Assembly (NCBI GenBank): GCA_964636095.1 | Contig: CAZWRF010000004.1 | Coordinates: 1 to 33,820, forward strand | Source of the DNA: CAZWRF01 sp964636095 | GTDB taxonomy: Bacteria; Patescibacteriota; Minisyncoccia; JAHISW01; Tagabacteraceae | Length of the DNA: 33,820 nt | Direction of reading: 5' to 3' | Shown: piece by piece, positions 7,484 to 15,961 of the stretch | Layout: each line of letters opens with the position of its first letter | How positions within the stretch are numbered: position 1 is the first letter of the stretch | Program-made: the position numbers and the translations under genes | Notes under the pieces: generated by a model | Told to the model about the DNA's origin: nothing | The model's input: the letters and a program-made list of their open reading frames with translations, nothing else | Databases searched by the model: none

Positions 7484-7699
7484 ATGCCAGTTCGACGCAA
7501 AAGAACAACAAAAAAGAAAGCTCCGGCGAAGAAGAAAAAAGTTGTAAAGAAGAAAAAGGTGGTAAAGAAGAAGCCGGCCAAGAAGACCGCGAAAAAGAGA
7601 ACGACGAAAAGAAAGACCGCCACAAAAAGAAAGACCACAAAAAGAAAGACCACAAAAAGAAAGACCACAAAAAGAAAGACCGTAAGAAAGAAGAAATAA
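7484..7699 (+). CDS. Lys/Arg-rich histone-H1-like DNA-binding protein
   Basis: The protein has 71 residues from ATG 7484 (MPVRRKRTTKKK). Nearly all residues are Lys, Arg, Thr, Ala, Pro or Val, and acidic residues are absent. It has KKKVV and KRKTT repeats, like the tails of eukaryotic H1 and the chlamydial Hc proteins. No folded domain is visible. Such proteins coat DNA or RNA by charge. The C-terminal half is encoded by a 15-bp tandem repeat, so its length may vary between strains. It has its own strong terminator. A TTG at 7457 would add nine residues but looks less likely. Confidence 0.75.
   Translation: MPVRRKRTTKKKAPAKKKKVVKKKKVVKKKPAKKTAKKRTTKRKTATKRKTTKRKTTKRKTTKRKTVRKKK
7620..7682 (+). 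repeat. 15-bp tandem repeat inside the H1-like gene
   Basis: The unit AAAAAGAAAGACCAC is repeated about four times with almost no change and encodes KRKTT steps. It is a likely site of slippage; the 15-bp unit keeps the frame. Confidence 0.85.
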
Positions 7700-7713
7700 G
7701 ATCTTTTTTGTAG

Positions 7714-7749
7714 CCGAGCACTCACACGTTGAGTGCTCGGTTTTTTTTT
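7714..7749 (+). terminator. Rho-independent terminator after the H1-like gene
   Basis: An 11-bp perfect stem CCGAGCACTCA (7714-7724) with TGAGTGCTCGG (7730-7740) is followed by nine Ts. Confidence 0.92.
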
Positions 7750-7766
7750 GCTAGCATAAGGTAGTT

Positions 7767-10256
7767 ATGAGCTGGATGAACAAATTATTTGGAGACGGCA
7801 ACGAGCGTTTTTTAAGGCAATACCAGGATACCGTAAGGGAAATTAATGAACTTGAAAAAGACATTGAGGGCCTTTCGGATATTGACCTAAAGAAAAAAAC
7901 CGAAGAATTTAAAAAGATTCTGACCGACGGCGGGGACCTGGACGGTATTTTGCCGCATGCCTTTGCCGTTGTAAGAGAAGCGGCAAAAAGAACTTTGAGC
8001 CAGCGCCACTTTGACGTTCAGCTTTTGGGCGGAATCATTCTTCATTACGGAAAAATTGCGGAGATGAAAACAGGCGAAGGAAAAACTCTTTCTTCAACCT
8101 TGCCCGTTTATCTCAATGCTCTTGAAGGAAACGGCGTCCACGTGGTTACGGTCAACGATTATCTTTCAAGAAGAGACGCCGTGTGGATGGGGCAGATATA
8201 TCACTTTCTGGGGATGAGTGTCTCCTGCATTAACCACGACACCAGCTACATTTATGATCCAAGTCATACGCAAAGTCAAAATTCAAATCTCAAAAATCAA
8301 AACGACGATTTGGATTTGAAAAGTTCTGACGAAGAAAAACTCGATAAGGTGCGGGATACTTTGGGTTCGTTCAAGGTTGTACACGAGTTTCTTCGTCCGT
8401 GTTCAAGAAAAGAAGCTTACGACGCGGACATTACTTACGGCACGAATAACGAATTTGGTTTCGACTATTTGAGAGACTCAATGGCTTACCAAAAAGAACA
8501 GCTTACCCAAAGAGATTATAATTTTGCAATTGTTGACGAGATAGACTCCATTCTAATCGACGAAGCGCGCACCCCTCTTATTATTTCCGCGCCCGATGAA
8601 GAGTCGGCCGAGCTTTATAAAACTTTCTCGCATGTTGTTCCCCGGCTTGAGCCGGAAAAGCACTACACCGTGGATGAAAAACAAAAAGCAGTTTCCCTAA
8701 CAGACGAGGGGATTGAAAAAGTTGAAAAAGTTTTGGGCATAAAAGATATCTACACGGAAAAAGGGATAAAATATGTCCATCATCTTCAGCAAGCTTTGCG
8801 GGCTGATGTTATTTTTAAAAAAGATAAAGACTATGTAGTAAAAAACGGCGAGATAATTATTGTGGACGAATTTACCGGTAGGCTGATGCCGGGAAGAAGA
8901 TGGTCGGAAGGTCTTCACCAGGCCATAGAGGCCAAGGAAAACGTGCATGTTCAAAAAGAATCAAGAACATTGGCAAGTATTACTTTTCAAAATTATTTCA
9001 GAATGTACAAAAAACTTGCCGGAATGACGGGCACCGCCCTTACCTCGGCGGAAGAATTTCACAAAGTTTACAATCTGGATGTTGCGGCTATCCCCACCAA
9101 CAATCCGCTGATAAGAAAAGACAAGCCGGACTTGGTTTTTACCACGGAAGAAGGCAAGCTCAAGGCCGTGGTGAAAGAAATAAAAAAGCGCCACGAAAAA
9201 GGCCAACCTGTTTTGGTGGGCACGGTTTCAATTGATAAAAACGAATACCTCTCGGCTTTATTGAAAAGCGAAGGAGTAAGACACCGGCTTCTCAATGCCA
9301 AACATCACGAAGAAGAAGGTGAAATTATTGCCCAGGCGGGAAGAAAAGGAATGGTTACTGTGGCTACCAACATGGCCGGGCGGGGAGTGGACATTGTTTT
9401 GGGGGGAAATCCTTCTGATGAAAAAGAAGCTGAGGAGGTGAAAAAATCCGGAGGGCTTTATGTTATGGGGACAGAGCGCCATGAGGCGAGAAGAATAGAC
9501 AATCAGCTAAGGGGTCGTTCGGGAAGGCAGGGTGACCCGGGCGAGAGCCGGTTCTTTGTTTCTATGGAAGACGACCTTATGAGAATATTCGGTTCGGATA
9601 AAATAAAAAATATGATGAGCAGCCTCGGCGTACCCGAAGACCAGTCTATTGAGAACAGAATGGTATCAAAAGCCATTGAATCGGCGCAAACAAAGATAGA
9701 AGGCCTCAATTTTGACGCAAGAAAACATATTTTGGAGTACGACGATGTGATGAACAAACAGCGAACGAAGATATACAAAATGAGAAGAGACATTTTGTTT
9801 TCAGACGAAAAGGGGATTGAGGAAACGGTAAAAGAAATATTTGAAAAAGAAAATGAAGATGTCGCCGAACTGGAAAAGAAGAAAAAAGAAATGAGTGAAA
9901 ATTTTGCCGGTTCGGCAAGAATACTTCTGCTTAGAGTAATAGACATGCTTTGGATGGACCACCTTGAGGTAATGGATTATACGCGTTCATCGGTAAGTCT
10001 TCGGGCTTATGGACAGCACGATCCGCTTGTTGAATACAAAAATGAAGGAGTAAGACTCTTCAGGGAACTTGAAATGGCGATAAGAGCCACTTTTATAAAA
10101 TTGTTTTTAAACGCGGGCGGACCGGTGCAGCAGCCCCAAAACTCCATAACTATGAACGCGGCCAAAAAAGTACTCAAAGACAAGGACAAGGTCGGACGAA
10201 ACGACCCCTGTCCGTGCGGTTCGGGGAAGAAATACAAGAAGTGCCACGGGACGTAG
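7767..10256 (+). CDS. secA: Preprotein translocase ATPase SecA
   Basis: The protein has 829 residues, close to the family's usual length. SecA drives unfolded secretory proteins through SecYEG using ATP. It shows Walker A MKTGEGKT (about residues 100-107), the DEAD-type motif in DEIDSILIDEARTPLIIS (about 257), TGTA and GRGVDI in the helicase core, and QLRGRSGRQGD. It ends in a zinc-binding SEC-C tail (DPCPCGSGKKYKKCH). A hydrophilic piece near residue 170 (QSQNSNLKNQN) lies in an insertion encoded by a TCAAAA-type micro-repeat at about 8273-8301. The start ATG has AAGG nearby and TAGCAT at 7752-7757, 9 bases upstream. Confidence 0.97.
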   Translation: MSWMNKLFGDGNERFLRQYQDTVREINELEKDIEGLSDIDLKKKTEEFKKILTDGGDLDGILPHAFAVVREAAKRTLSQRHFDVQLLGGIILHYGKIAEMKTGEGKTLSSTLPVYLNALEGNGVHVVTVNDYLSRRDAVWMGQIYHFLGMSVSCINHDTSYIYDPSHTQSQNSNLKNQNDDLDLKSSDEEKLDKVRDTLGSFKVVHEFLRPCSRKEAYDADITYGTNNEFGFDYLRDSMAYQKEQLTQRDYNFAIVDEIDSILIDEARTPLIISAPDEESAELYKTFSHVVPRLEPEKHYTVDEKQKAVSLTDEGIEKVEKVLGIKDIYTEKGIKYVHHLQQALRADVIFKKDKDYVVKNGEIIIVDEFTGRLMPGRRWSEGLHQAIEAKENVHVQKESRTLASITFQNYFRMYKKLAGMTGTALTSAEEFHKVYNLDVAAIPTNNPLIRKDKPDLVFTTEEGKLKAVVKEIKKRHEKGQPVLVGTVSIDKNEYLSALLKSEGVRHRLLNAKHHEEEGEIIAQAGRKGMVTVATNMAGRGVDIVLGGNPSDEKEAEEVKKSGGLYVMGTERHEARRIDNQLRGRSGRQGDPGESRFFVSMEDDLMRIFGSDKIKNMMSSLGVPEDQSIENRMVSKAIESAQTKIEGLNFDARKHILEYDDVMNKQRTKIYKMRRDILFSDEKGIEETVKEIFEKENEDVAELEKKKKEMSENFAGSARILLLRVIDMLWMDHLEVMDYTRSSVSLRAYGQHDPLVEYKNEGVRLFRELEMAIRATFIKLFLNAGGPVQQPQNSITMNAAKKVLKDKDKVGRNDPCPCGSGKKYKKCHGT

Positions 10257-10277
10257 GGATATTTAAATTTTATAAAC

Positions 10278-10487
10278 ATGGAATCAAAAGAACACCACAG
10301 GCGGTCTGTTGTAAAATCAATTACTTTTAGAGTTGTGGTTTTGCTGGTTGATTATGTGGTGATTTTTGCCATAACTCGCCGCCATGACATAGCGATAGGC
10401 GTGCTTGTTGCCACCAACTTGGCAAGCACCATACTTTATTATCTCCACGAGCGCGTTTGGGCCAGGGTATCTTGGGGAAGACGCTAG
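10278..10487 (+). CDS. DUF2061 family small membrane protein
   Basis: The protein has 69 residues. It matches the DUF2061 pattern: a basic start (RRSVVKSITFRV), two hydrophobic helices, and the ending YYLHERVWARVSWGRR. The family's function is unknown; members sit in the inner membrane. It follows secA by 21 bases and may share its transcript. Confidence 0.75.
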   Translation: MESKEHHRRSVVKSITFRVVVLLVDYVVIFAITRRHDIAIGVLVATNLASTILYYLHERVWARVSWGRR

Positions 10488-10490
10488 CGG

Positions 10491-10537
10491 TTATACACAA
10501 CCCGTTTTTTTATTTTTTTAAAAAGTGGTAGAATGTT
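10491..10537 (+). promoter_or_regulatory. Intergenic region with DnaA-box-like site and extended -10
   Basis: TTATACACA (10491-10499) fits the DnaA box consensus. A T-rich run follows. TG-G-TAGAAT (-10 hexamer 10529-10534) lies 9 bases before ATG 10544, which suggests a leaderless message. GGTT/AACC before the T run could be a weak terminator for the DUF2061 gene. Confidence 0.45.
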
Positions 10538-10543
10538 AACAAT

Positions 10544-11806
10544 ATGAGCACATCAAATTCAATAGAAAAAATAGCGCGGGTACTGAGAACGGACAAAGAC
10601 ACCGTTGTTTCCGCGGAAAATTTTTTGGGCAAAATTTCGGGCAAGGAAAATGTTTTGGATAAAATAGTCAACCAAAACGAAAAACTTATGAAGGAAAAAA
10701 GAGAGGCCCTTGGTCTTAGCGTGTCGCAAAGCAGGGATATTTATGCCGCCCTCCTAACAAGAATACAAAAAGACGACGAGGCGTTGTTTGAGGCGCTGAA
10801 CCAGCCGGTTTGTCTTACTCCCATAGGCTGTCAGCCTATTTTGGATGCGGCCAAAAAAGTTGCCGGTGTCGGAAAGGGGTTTTTCTTAAAAAAAGAAAAA
10901 GCCAGGGACTTTCTTATAAAAATTCCACCCCAAAACATTATAAGGACTTTGGGCTACAACAGCGCGGAAGAAATGCTTGAAAAAGAAAGTCTTCTTGAAA
11001 TTTACAGCGCTCTGCGTTTTGTTGAAGACCCGCGCTGGCTGAACGAAACTTTCTTTAAGCAGTATGAATATCTGGCACCGGAGGATTTTGAAGAGAGGGA
11101 AATAGAGACTATTGTTTTGGGCGAAAGGTGGAAAGAGGTTGCAGAAAAGTTTCTGAAAAAAAAGCATCACAACATCAGCCACCTAAAGGAGCTCGGCGTT
11201 ATTTTTGTGTTGCCGGCCGTTTTAAAAATAAGCGGAGAAACACTAAGAACGCTAAGTTTGGTTCTCCACTATCTTCACGAAATCGATTTTTACTCAAAGC
11301 TTTTCAGAAAATATGCCGATAAGCCCGATATGGCGCAAAGAATGCTGAAGTCTTTGAGGGGCGATGTAAGCGAAAAAAGGCCGCCTCTGGAGGATGTGGG
11401 AAAGACCTGGATGATAGTACAGAGGTACTTGGCCAAGGACGATAAAAATGACTGGCGTTTGTTTGAGCCCCACGTAAATCCGGAAGCTCTTCACTGGAAA
11501 AAGGCGGAAAACGACATCAGCCGCTTGGGAGAACATATAGACCACGTAAGCATAGACCTCGGTTTTTGGAAGGACCTGGATTGGGTTGGTGATTTTTATC
11601 CCACGGAAGCGGGCATAGATGTTCTCGTAAGTTTTAACCTGGTTGACACCGTGATGTCTTTGGTAAAAAAGCAGGAGATGATAAAGTATTTGTATCACCA
11701 CCAAGAAGCTTTATGGAATAAAATATTTTCCGAATTTGTGGGCGAAGAAAAGATGGAGCAAATGGTGGTTGATAATTTTGAGAATGGGATTATAGAATTA
11801 GCATAA
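10544..11806 (+). CDS. Uncharacterised 420-residue protein
   Basis: I do not recognise a family. The protein appears soluble and mostly helical, rich in charged residues, with no signal peptide, membrane segment or nucleotide-binding motif. The N-terminal 90 residues look like a helical unit. The middle has a KKKHHNISHLKELGVIF stretch. The C-terminal third has many Trp and His residues (EALHWKKAENDISRLGEH, then LGFWKDLDWVGDF). It stands 13 bases before an aldolase gene and could belong with it, but a TAAAAT hexamer at its 3' end may promote the aldolase separately. It has its own leaderless-type promoter, which together with its length supports a real gene. Confidence 0.85.
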   Translation: MSTSNSIEKIARVLRTDKDTVVSAENFLGKISGKENVLDKIVNQNEKLMKEKREALGLSVSQSRDIYAALLTRIQKDDEALFEALNQPVCLTPIGCQPILDAAKKVAGVGKGFFLKKEKARDFLIKIPPQNIIRTLGYNSAEEMLEKESLLEIYSALRFVEDPRWLNETFFKQYEYLAPEDFEEREIETIVLGERWKEVAEKFLKKKHHNISHLKELGVIFVLPAVLKISGETLRTLSLVLHYLHEIDFYSKLFRKYADKPDMAQRMLKSLRGDVSEKRPPLEDVGKTWMIVQRYLAKDDKNDWRLFEPHVNPEALHWKKAENDISRLGEHIDHVSIDLGFWKDLDWVGDFYPTEAGIDVLVSFNLVDTVMSLVKKQEMIKYLYHHQEALWNKIFSEFVGEEKMEQMVVDNFENGIIELA

Positions 11807-11819
11807 AATAATTTTTACT

Positions 11820-12686
11820 ATGGATAATTTGGGAGACATTTTAAAAAGAGCCGCCACGGAAGGCTGGAGCACCGGCCATTTCAACATTTCCAATCTGGAA
11901 CAGCTTAAAGCCATTATTTCAGCCGCGAAAGAGCTAAATTCGCCTGTTTTGATAGGGCTCTCTGAGGGAGAAAGAAAGTTTTTCGGACTGAAGCAAGCAG
12001 TTGAAATGGTAAAAATATTTAAAGAAGAATCGGGTCTTCCTATTTTTGTGAATCCCGACCATTCACACAGCGTAGAATCTGCCAAAGCCGCTTTTGACGC
12101 GGGCTTCACGTCCATCCACATAGACCTTTCAAAAGAATCCTACAAAGATAATTTGGAGGGCACCAAAGAGGTGGTGGATTATGTAAAGTCAAAAAACCCG
12201 AACGTTTCGGTTGAGGGAGAGCTGGGGTATCTGAGGGGCGAATCCAAAGTACAAAAAGAGATAATTGAAATAAAGCCCGAAGACCTAACGAAGCCCGAGG
12301 AAGCTGCTGAATTTGTAGAAAAAACCGGCGTGGACAGATTTTCCGGCGCATATGGGAACATCCACGGCATTGCTGCCAACGAACCAAAGCTGGATGTCGA
12401 GAGAATAAAAGACATTAGGAAAATTTTGCCTCCGGAAGTCTCTCTTGTTCTCCACGGAGGGTCGGGTATTTCCGATGAGCAAATGAAAGAAGCCATAAAG
12501 GCAGGCATTGCCAATATTCACATAAATACCGAAATAAGGATTGCTTATACGGTGGCTTTGAAAAAGTCTTTGGCCGATAATCCGGACGAAGTAGCGCCTT
12601 ATAAAATTATGCCGCCGGTAGTTGAGGCGGTTAAAAACAAGGTCGTCGAAAAATTACAATTATTTGGAGGTGTAAATAAATTATAA
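11820..12686 (+). CDS. Class II ketose-bisphosphate aldolase
   Basis: The protein has 288 residues, a TIM-barrel of the fructose/tagatose-bisphosphate aldolase family, which splits or joins ketose bisphosphates using zinc. Visible motifs are NPDHSHSVESAKAAFDAGFT (catalytic Asp and zinc-binding His near residues 80-81, where HxDH is usual), VEGELGYLRGE, a GNIHGI zinc His and the phosphate-binding LVLHGGSGIS. It ends with NIHINTEIR, close to the usual KINIDT. The first usual His of the HxDH motif is replaced by Asn-Pro. It is probably the glycolytic or pentose-linked aldolase of this cell. A TAAAAT hexamer (11804-11809) lies 10 bases upstream of the ATG. Confidence 0.9.
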   Translation: MDNLGDILKRAATEGWSTGHFNISNLEQLKAIISAAKELNSPVLIGLSEGERKFFGLKQAVEMVKIFKEESGLPIFVNPDHSHSVESAKAAFDAGFTSIHIDLSKESYKDNLEGTKEVVDYVKSKNPNVSVEGELGYLRGESKVQKEIIEIKPEDLTKPEEAAEFVEKTGVDRFSGAYGNIHGIAANEPKLDVERIKDIRKILPPEVSLVLHGGSGISDEQMKEAIKAGIANIHINTEIRIAYTVALKKSLADNPDEVAPYKIMPPVVEAVKNKVVEKLQLFGGVNKL

Positions 12687-12691
12687 TTATT

Positions 12692-13660
12692 ATGAAAGTA
12701 TATGTAACAAGACGTGTTCCCGAATCGGGGATAAAAAAATTGGAAGAGAAGGGTTATGAAGTGGATGTTAACCCGGACGATAGGGTTTTAAGCAAAAAAG
12801 AGCTTCTCTCTGCCCTAAAAGCCAAGGCATACGATGCCGTCCTGTGTCTTTTAACGGATGCTATAGATGATGATGTTTTCAAGGCGGCTCCGGAAGCAAA
12901 GATTTTTGCCAACTACGCAGTAGGGTACAACAATATAGATATAAAAGCCGCGGAAGAAAACGGCAAGCTTGTAAGCAACACGCCGGGAGTATTGACCGAA
13001 ACGGTGGCTGAATATGCGTTTGCTCTCGTTTTATCGATTGCTCACCGCATAGCCGAAGCCGATAAATTTACCAAAGCAGGAAAGTATGAAGGATGGGCTC
13101 CGACTCTTCTTTTGGGTACCGATGTTTCCGGAAAAACTTTGGGAATTGTGGGTCTCGGAAGAATAGGCTCAAGGGTGGCTTACCACGCCGTGAAAGGTTT
13201 TGGGATGAAAGTTGTTTATTATGACGTAAACAGGAACGAAGACTTTGAAAAAGAGCTTGGCGCTGAATTTAGAGAAAGCGTGGACGATGTAATGAAAGAA
13301 GCAGACTTTGTTTCCGTTCACGTGCCCTTGCTGGATTCTACCCGTCATCTCATAAACGCGGACAGGCTTTCCATGATGAAAGAGGGCGCTTACTTGGTGA
13401 ATACTTCAAGGGGGCCGGTTATTGACGAGAAAGCCCTGGTGGAGCACCTCAAAGCTAAAAAGATAAAAGGAGCGGCTCTTGATGTTTACGAAGAAGAGCC
13501 TAAGCTTGCCGCCGGATTGACAGAGCTTAATAACGTAATTCTTACTCCTCACATTGCTTCCGGCACCGAAGAAACCCGTTCAAAAATGTCGGAAATGGCG
13601 GCGGACAATATAATTGCCGCTCTCGAGGGACAAACTCCGCCAAATCTGGTGAAGGGATAA
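12692..13660 (+). CDS. D-isomer-specific 2-hydroxyacid dehydrogenase (glyoxylate/hydroxypyruvate reductase type)
   Basis: The protein has 322 residues with the two-domain fold of the family. It has the NAD(P)-binding GLGRIGSRVA (about residues 153-162). The catalytic triad is visible: Arg in NTSRGPVID (about 240), Glu in YEEEP (about 267) and His in LTPHIASGT (about 287). It reduces a 2-keto acid such as glyoxylate or hydroxypyruvate; the exact substrate cannot be read. It starts 5 bases after the aldolase stop, so the two are probably co-transcribed. Confidence 0.92.
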   Translation: MKVYVTRRVPESGIKKLEEKGYEVDVNPDDRVLSKKELLSALKAKAYDAVLCLLTDAIDDDVFKAAPEAKIFANYAVGYNNIDIKAAEENGKLVSNTPGVLTETVAEYAFALVLSIAHRIAEADKFTKAGKYEGWAPTLLLGTDVSGKTLGIVGLGRIGSRVAYHAVKGFGMKVVYYDVNRNEDFEKELGAEFRESVDDVMKEADFVSVHVPLLDSTRHLINADRLSMMKEGAYLVNTSRGPVIDEKALVEHLKAKKIKGAALDVYEEEPKLAAGLTELNNVILTPHIASGTEETRSKMSEMAADNIIAALEGQTPPNLVKG

Positions 13661-13669
13661 TTAATCTTG

Positions 13670-13700
13670 CGTAAAAGGTAAAAAAATACTACCATTTACG
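13670..13700 (+). promoter_or_regulatory. Imperfect inverted repeat just before rplY
   Basis: CGTAAAAGGTA (13670-13680) pairs with TACCATTTACG (13690-13700) with one mismatch. It ends two bases before the rplY ATG and has no T run, so it may limit ribosome access or be an operator. Confidence 0.35.
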
Positions 13701-13702
13701 AC

Positions 13703-14413
13703 ATGCAAGAAAAAGAAAAACTACAACTAAAAGCCGAAAAAAGAGAAGTTTTTGGCAAAAGGCTGTCGGTATTCCGCAAAGAGGGCAGTTTGCCGGCCGT
13801 TTTGTATGGGCCCAAAGATCCCAGCAGTTCTTTTTTCGTGGACTCGGGCGACTTTAAAAGAATTTGGAAAAAAGCGGGGGAAACGGGAATTGTCGAATTG
13901 GAAATTGCTGATTCATCAACCGGAAAGAGCGCAAAAAAACAAGTCCTTATTTATGACGTGGATATTGACCCTCTGCACAATGAGCCGAGGCATGTTGATT
14001 TTTACGTAGTTGACCTTACTAAAAAAACCACGGTTTCCGTGCCCCTAGCCTTTGAAGGCGAGGCTCCGGCCGTTAAATCCCTCGGAGGAGTTTTGGTTAA
14101 AGTTATCCATGAGCTTGAAGTAGAAGCTTTGCCCGAGGACCTTCCGTCTGAGCTTGAAGTTGATATTTCCGGGCTCAAGACTTTTGAAGATAAAGTAGCC
14201 GTCTCCGATATAAAAGTTCCTCAGGGTGTGGAAATTTTGGCCGAACCCGATGAGGTTGTGGCTTTGGTGGAAGAACCGAAAGAAGAAAAGCACGAGGAAG
14301 AAACGGCGACAATTGAGGATATTGAAGTGACGGGCGAGAAGAAGGAGGAAAAGGAAGAAGCCGCCTCTGCCGAAGGCTCCGGCGAGCCAAAGGAGAAGGA
14401 GGAGGAAAAATAG
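13703..14413 (+). CDS. rplY: Large-subunit ribosomal protein bL25 (CTC/TL5 form)
   Basis: The protein has 236 residues. The first 90 or so match L25, which binds 5S rRNA (KAEKREVFGKRLSVFRKEG, LPAVLYGP). The beta-rich TL5/CTC C-terminal domain follows. From about residue 190 there is an acidic tail of nearly pure Glu, Lys and Ala that is not part of either domain. A similar tail occurs on S16 in this window. Confidence 0.92.
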   Translation: MQEKEKLQLKAEKREVFGKRLSVFRKEGSLPAVLYGPKDPSSSFFVDSGDFKRIWKKAGETGIVELEIADSSTGKSAKKQVLIYDVDIDPLHNEPRHVDFYVVDLTKKTTVSVPLAFEGEAPAVKSLGGVLVKVIHELEVEALPEDLPSELEVDISGLKTFEDKVAVSDIKVPQGVEILAEPDEVVALVEEPKEEKHEEETATIEDIEVTGEKKEEKEEAASAEGSGEPKEKEEEK

Positions 14414-14416
14414 AAA

Positions 14417-14536
14417 AAGACAAATAGAATTTAGAATGTGGAATGCAGAATGTAGGGTTGGAATGGAGAATTTAGAATTTGAGATTCTATGTTCAAGATT
14501 CTTGTTCAATATTCAACATTCAATATTCAACATTCA
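14417..14536 (+). repeat. Micro-repeat spacer with 14-bp tandem units
   Basis: The spacer holds GAATTTAGAATGTGGAATG-like steps on the left and inverse TTCAATATTCAACA units on the right. The latter is repeated exactly at 14505-14518 and 14519-14532, with a partial third copy that contains the start codon of the next gene. Each 14-mer is two 7-mers (TTCAAYA). Confidence 0.75.
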
Positions 14537-15871
14537 ATGACAAGAATTGCATCAAAATATATTATTTTACTCTGCTTTTTATTTTTGATTGGCGGGTGTT
14601 TATTGGTTTTTGCCCAAGAAATTGACCCCAATGCCGTTACCGACCGCAAAGCTCAGCTTCAGGCCGAGCTGGACCTTTTGGAACAGCAGATAGAAGCTCA
14701 AAGGACGGTGATACAACAAAAGCAGATGGAGTCTACTACTCTTGAACGGGATATAGCCATTTTGGACGCGCAGATAAACAAAGCTCAGCTTGAGATAAGG
14801 GCCAGAAATCTCACTATAGACAGTTTGAATTCCGGTATTGCCGGTAAAACCAGCCTTATAACTGAGCTTGAAAAAAAGACCGAGGCGCAAAAAGTTTCTT
14901 TGGCCGAACTGTTAAGACAGGTTAACGAAAAAGACTCCACTAGCTTGGTGGAGATTGTTTTGGGATACGATACGCTGTCTGCCTTTTTCGATGACTTCAG
15001 TTCTTTCGAGTCAATCCAAAAAGAATTGAAAGTGTCTCTCGATGACATAAAAAACACTCAGGCTCAAACCGCGGACGAGAAAGCGGATCTTGAAAACAAA
15101 AAAACAGAGGAGATGGATCTAAGAAATATACAAGTGCTGGAAAAAACCCAGCTCGACCAGAAAGAAAGGGAGAAACAAAGTATTTTAAAAGAAACAAAAG
15201 GGGAAGAGGCAAAATATCAGCAAATTTTGGCGGCAAATCAAAAAACAGCTGCTTCCATAAGAAGCGAACTTTTTCTTTTGCAGGGATCGGCGGCTATCCC
15301 TTTTGAGAAAGCGGTTGAATATGCCAACGCGGCCTGGAAAGCCACCGGGGTTCGCCCCGCCTTTCTTTTGGGAATTATTTCGTATGAATCGGAACTTGGG
15401 GCCAACCTGGGTACCGGAAACTACTTGGATGACCTTTATAAATGCTACAGAAGCCTTGGCTACATTACGTCGGCTGAAAAGCAAAAAGCGGCCTTCCTGG
15501 CCGTTACAAGTGAACTTGGGTACAATCCCGACAGCATGCCTGTTTCAAAAGCGCCCTACTACGGATGCGGAGGCGCCATGGGACCCGCGCAATTCATGCC
15601 GACAACTTGGCAGCTTTATTCAAGCCGAGTGTCACAGCTTACGGGCCATAATCCGGCCGATCCGTGGGATCCGGGTGACGCTTTCATGGCGGCGGCCCTT
15701 CTTCTTAAAGACAACGGCGCCGCCGCGGGCGGATACACGGCGGAAAGAACAGCCGCCCTTAGGTATTTTGCGGGCGGCAACTGGAACAAGCCTTCTTACG
15801 CGTTTTACGGAGACGACGTAATGGAGCTGGCCACGAAGTACCAGAACCAGATAAATATAATATCTAAATAA
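14537..15871 (+). CDS. Coiled-coil lytic murein transglycosylase
   Basis: The protein has 444 residues from ATG 14537. It has a signal peptide (MTRIASKYIILLCFLFL, then an IGGC or VFA-Q cleavage region), so it is exported; IGGC could also be a lipobox. Residues 25-245 form a long coiled coil of the PcsB/EnvC type. The C-terminal 180 residues are a soluble-lytic-transglycosylase domain with the catalytic Glu in SYESELG (about residue 283) and GGAMGPAQFMPTTW (about 344-357), as in MltB. It should cut peptidoglycan glycan strands, probably during cell separation. A 16-residue longer start at 14489 lies in repeat DNA and would put charged residues before the signal peptide. Confidence 0.88.
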   Translation: MTRIASKYIILLCFLFLIGGCLLVFAQEIDPNAVTDRKAQLQAELDLLEQQIEAQRTVIQQKQMESTTLERDIAILDAQINKAQLEIRARNLTIDSLNSGIAGKTSLITELEKKTEAQKVSLAELLRQVNEKDSTSLVEIVLGYDTLSAFFDDFSSFESIQKELKVSLDDIKNTQAQTADEKADLENKKTEEMDLRNIQVLEKTQLDQKEREKQSILKETKGEEAKYQQILAANQKTAASIRSELFLLQGSAAIPFEKAVEYANAAWKATGVRPAFLLGIISYESELGANLGTGNYLDDLYKCYRSLGYITSAEKQKAAFLAVTSELGYNPDSMPVSKAPYYGCGGAMGPAQFMPTTWQLYSSRVSQLTGHNPADPWDPGDAFMAAALLLKDNGAAAGGYTAERTAALRYFAGGNWNKPSYAFYGDDVMELATKYQNQINIISK

Positions 15872-15880
15872 TCAATATCC

Positions 15881-15961
15881 AATATCCAACACCCAATAAG
15901 CTTATTGAATATTAAAATATTTGAGCGTTGAATGAGTGTTGATTATTGGGTGTTGGATATT
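15881..15961. terminator. 19-bp inverted repeat between convergent genes
   Basis: AATATCCAACACCCAATAA (15881-15899) is repeated in exact inverted form at 15943-15961, where it forms the last codons of prfA. The arms can act as a two-way barrier between the convergent transglycosylase and prfA genes. The core is built from CAATATC/CAACACC 7-mers of the micro-repeat family. Confidence 0.6.

Noticed and set aside
7402..7725. 107-codon minus-strand frame opposite the H1-like gene
   Set aside because: A Phe/Val repeat that is only the complement of the Lys repeat.
14045..14509. 154-codon minus-strand frame opposite rplY
   Set aside because: It is a shadow of the low-complexity acidic tail; Leu/Phe-rich with no matching promoter.
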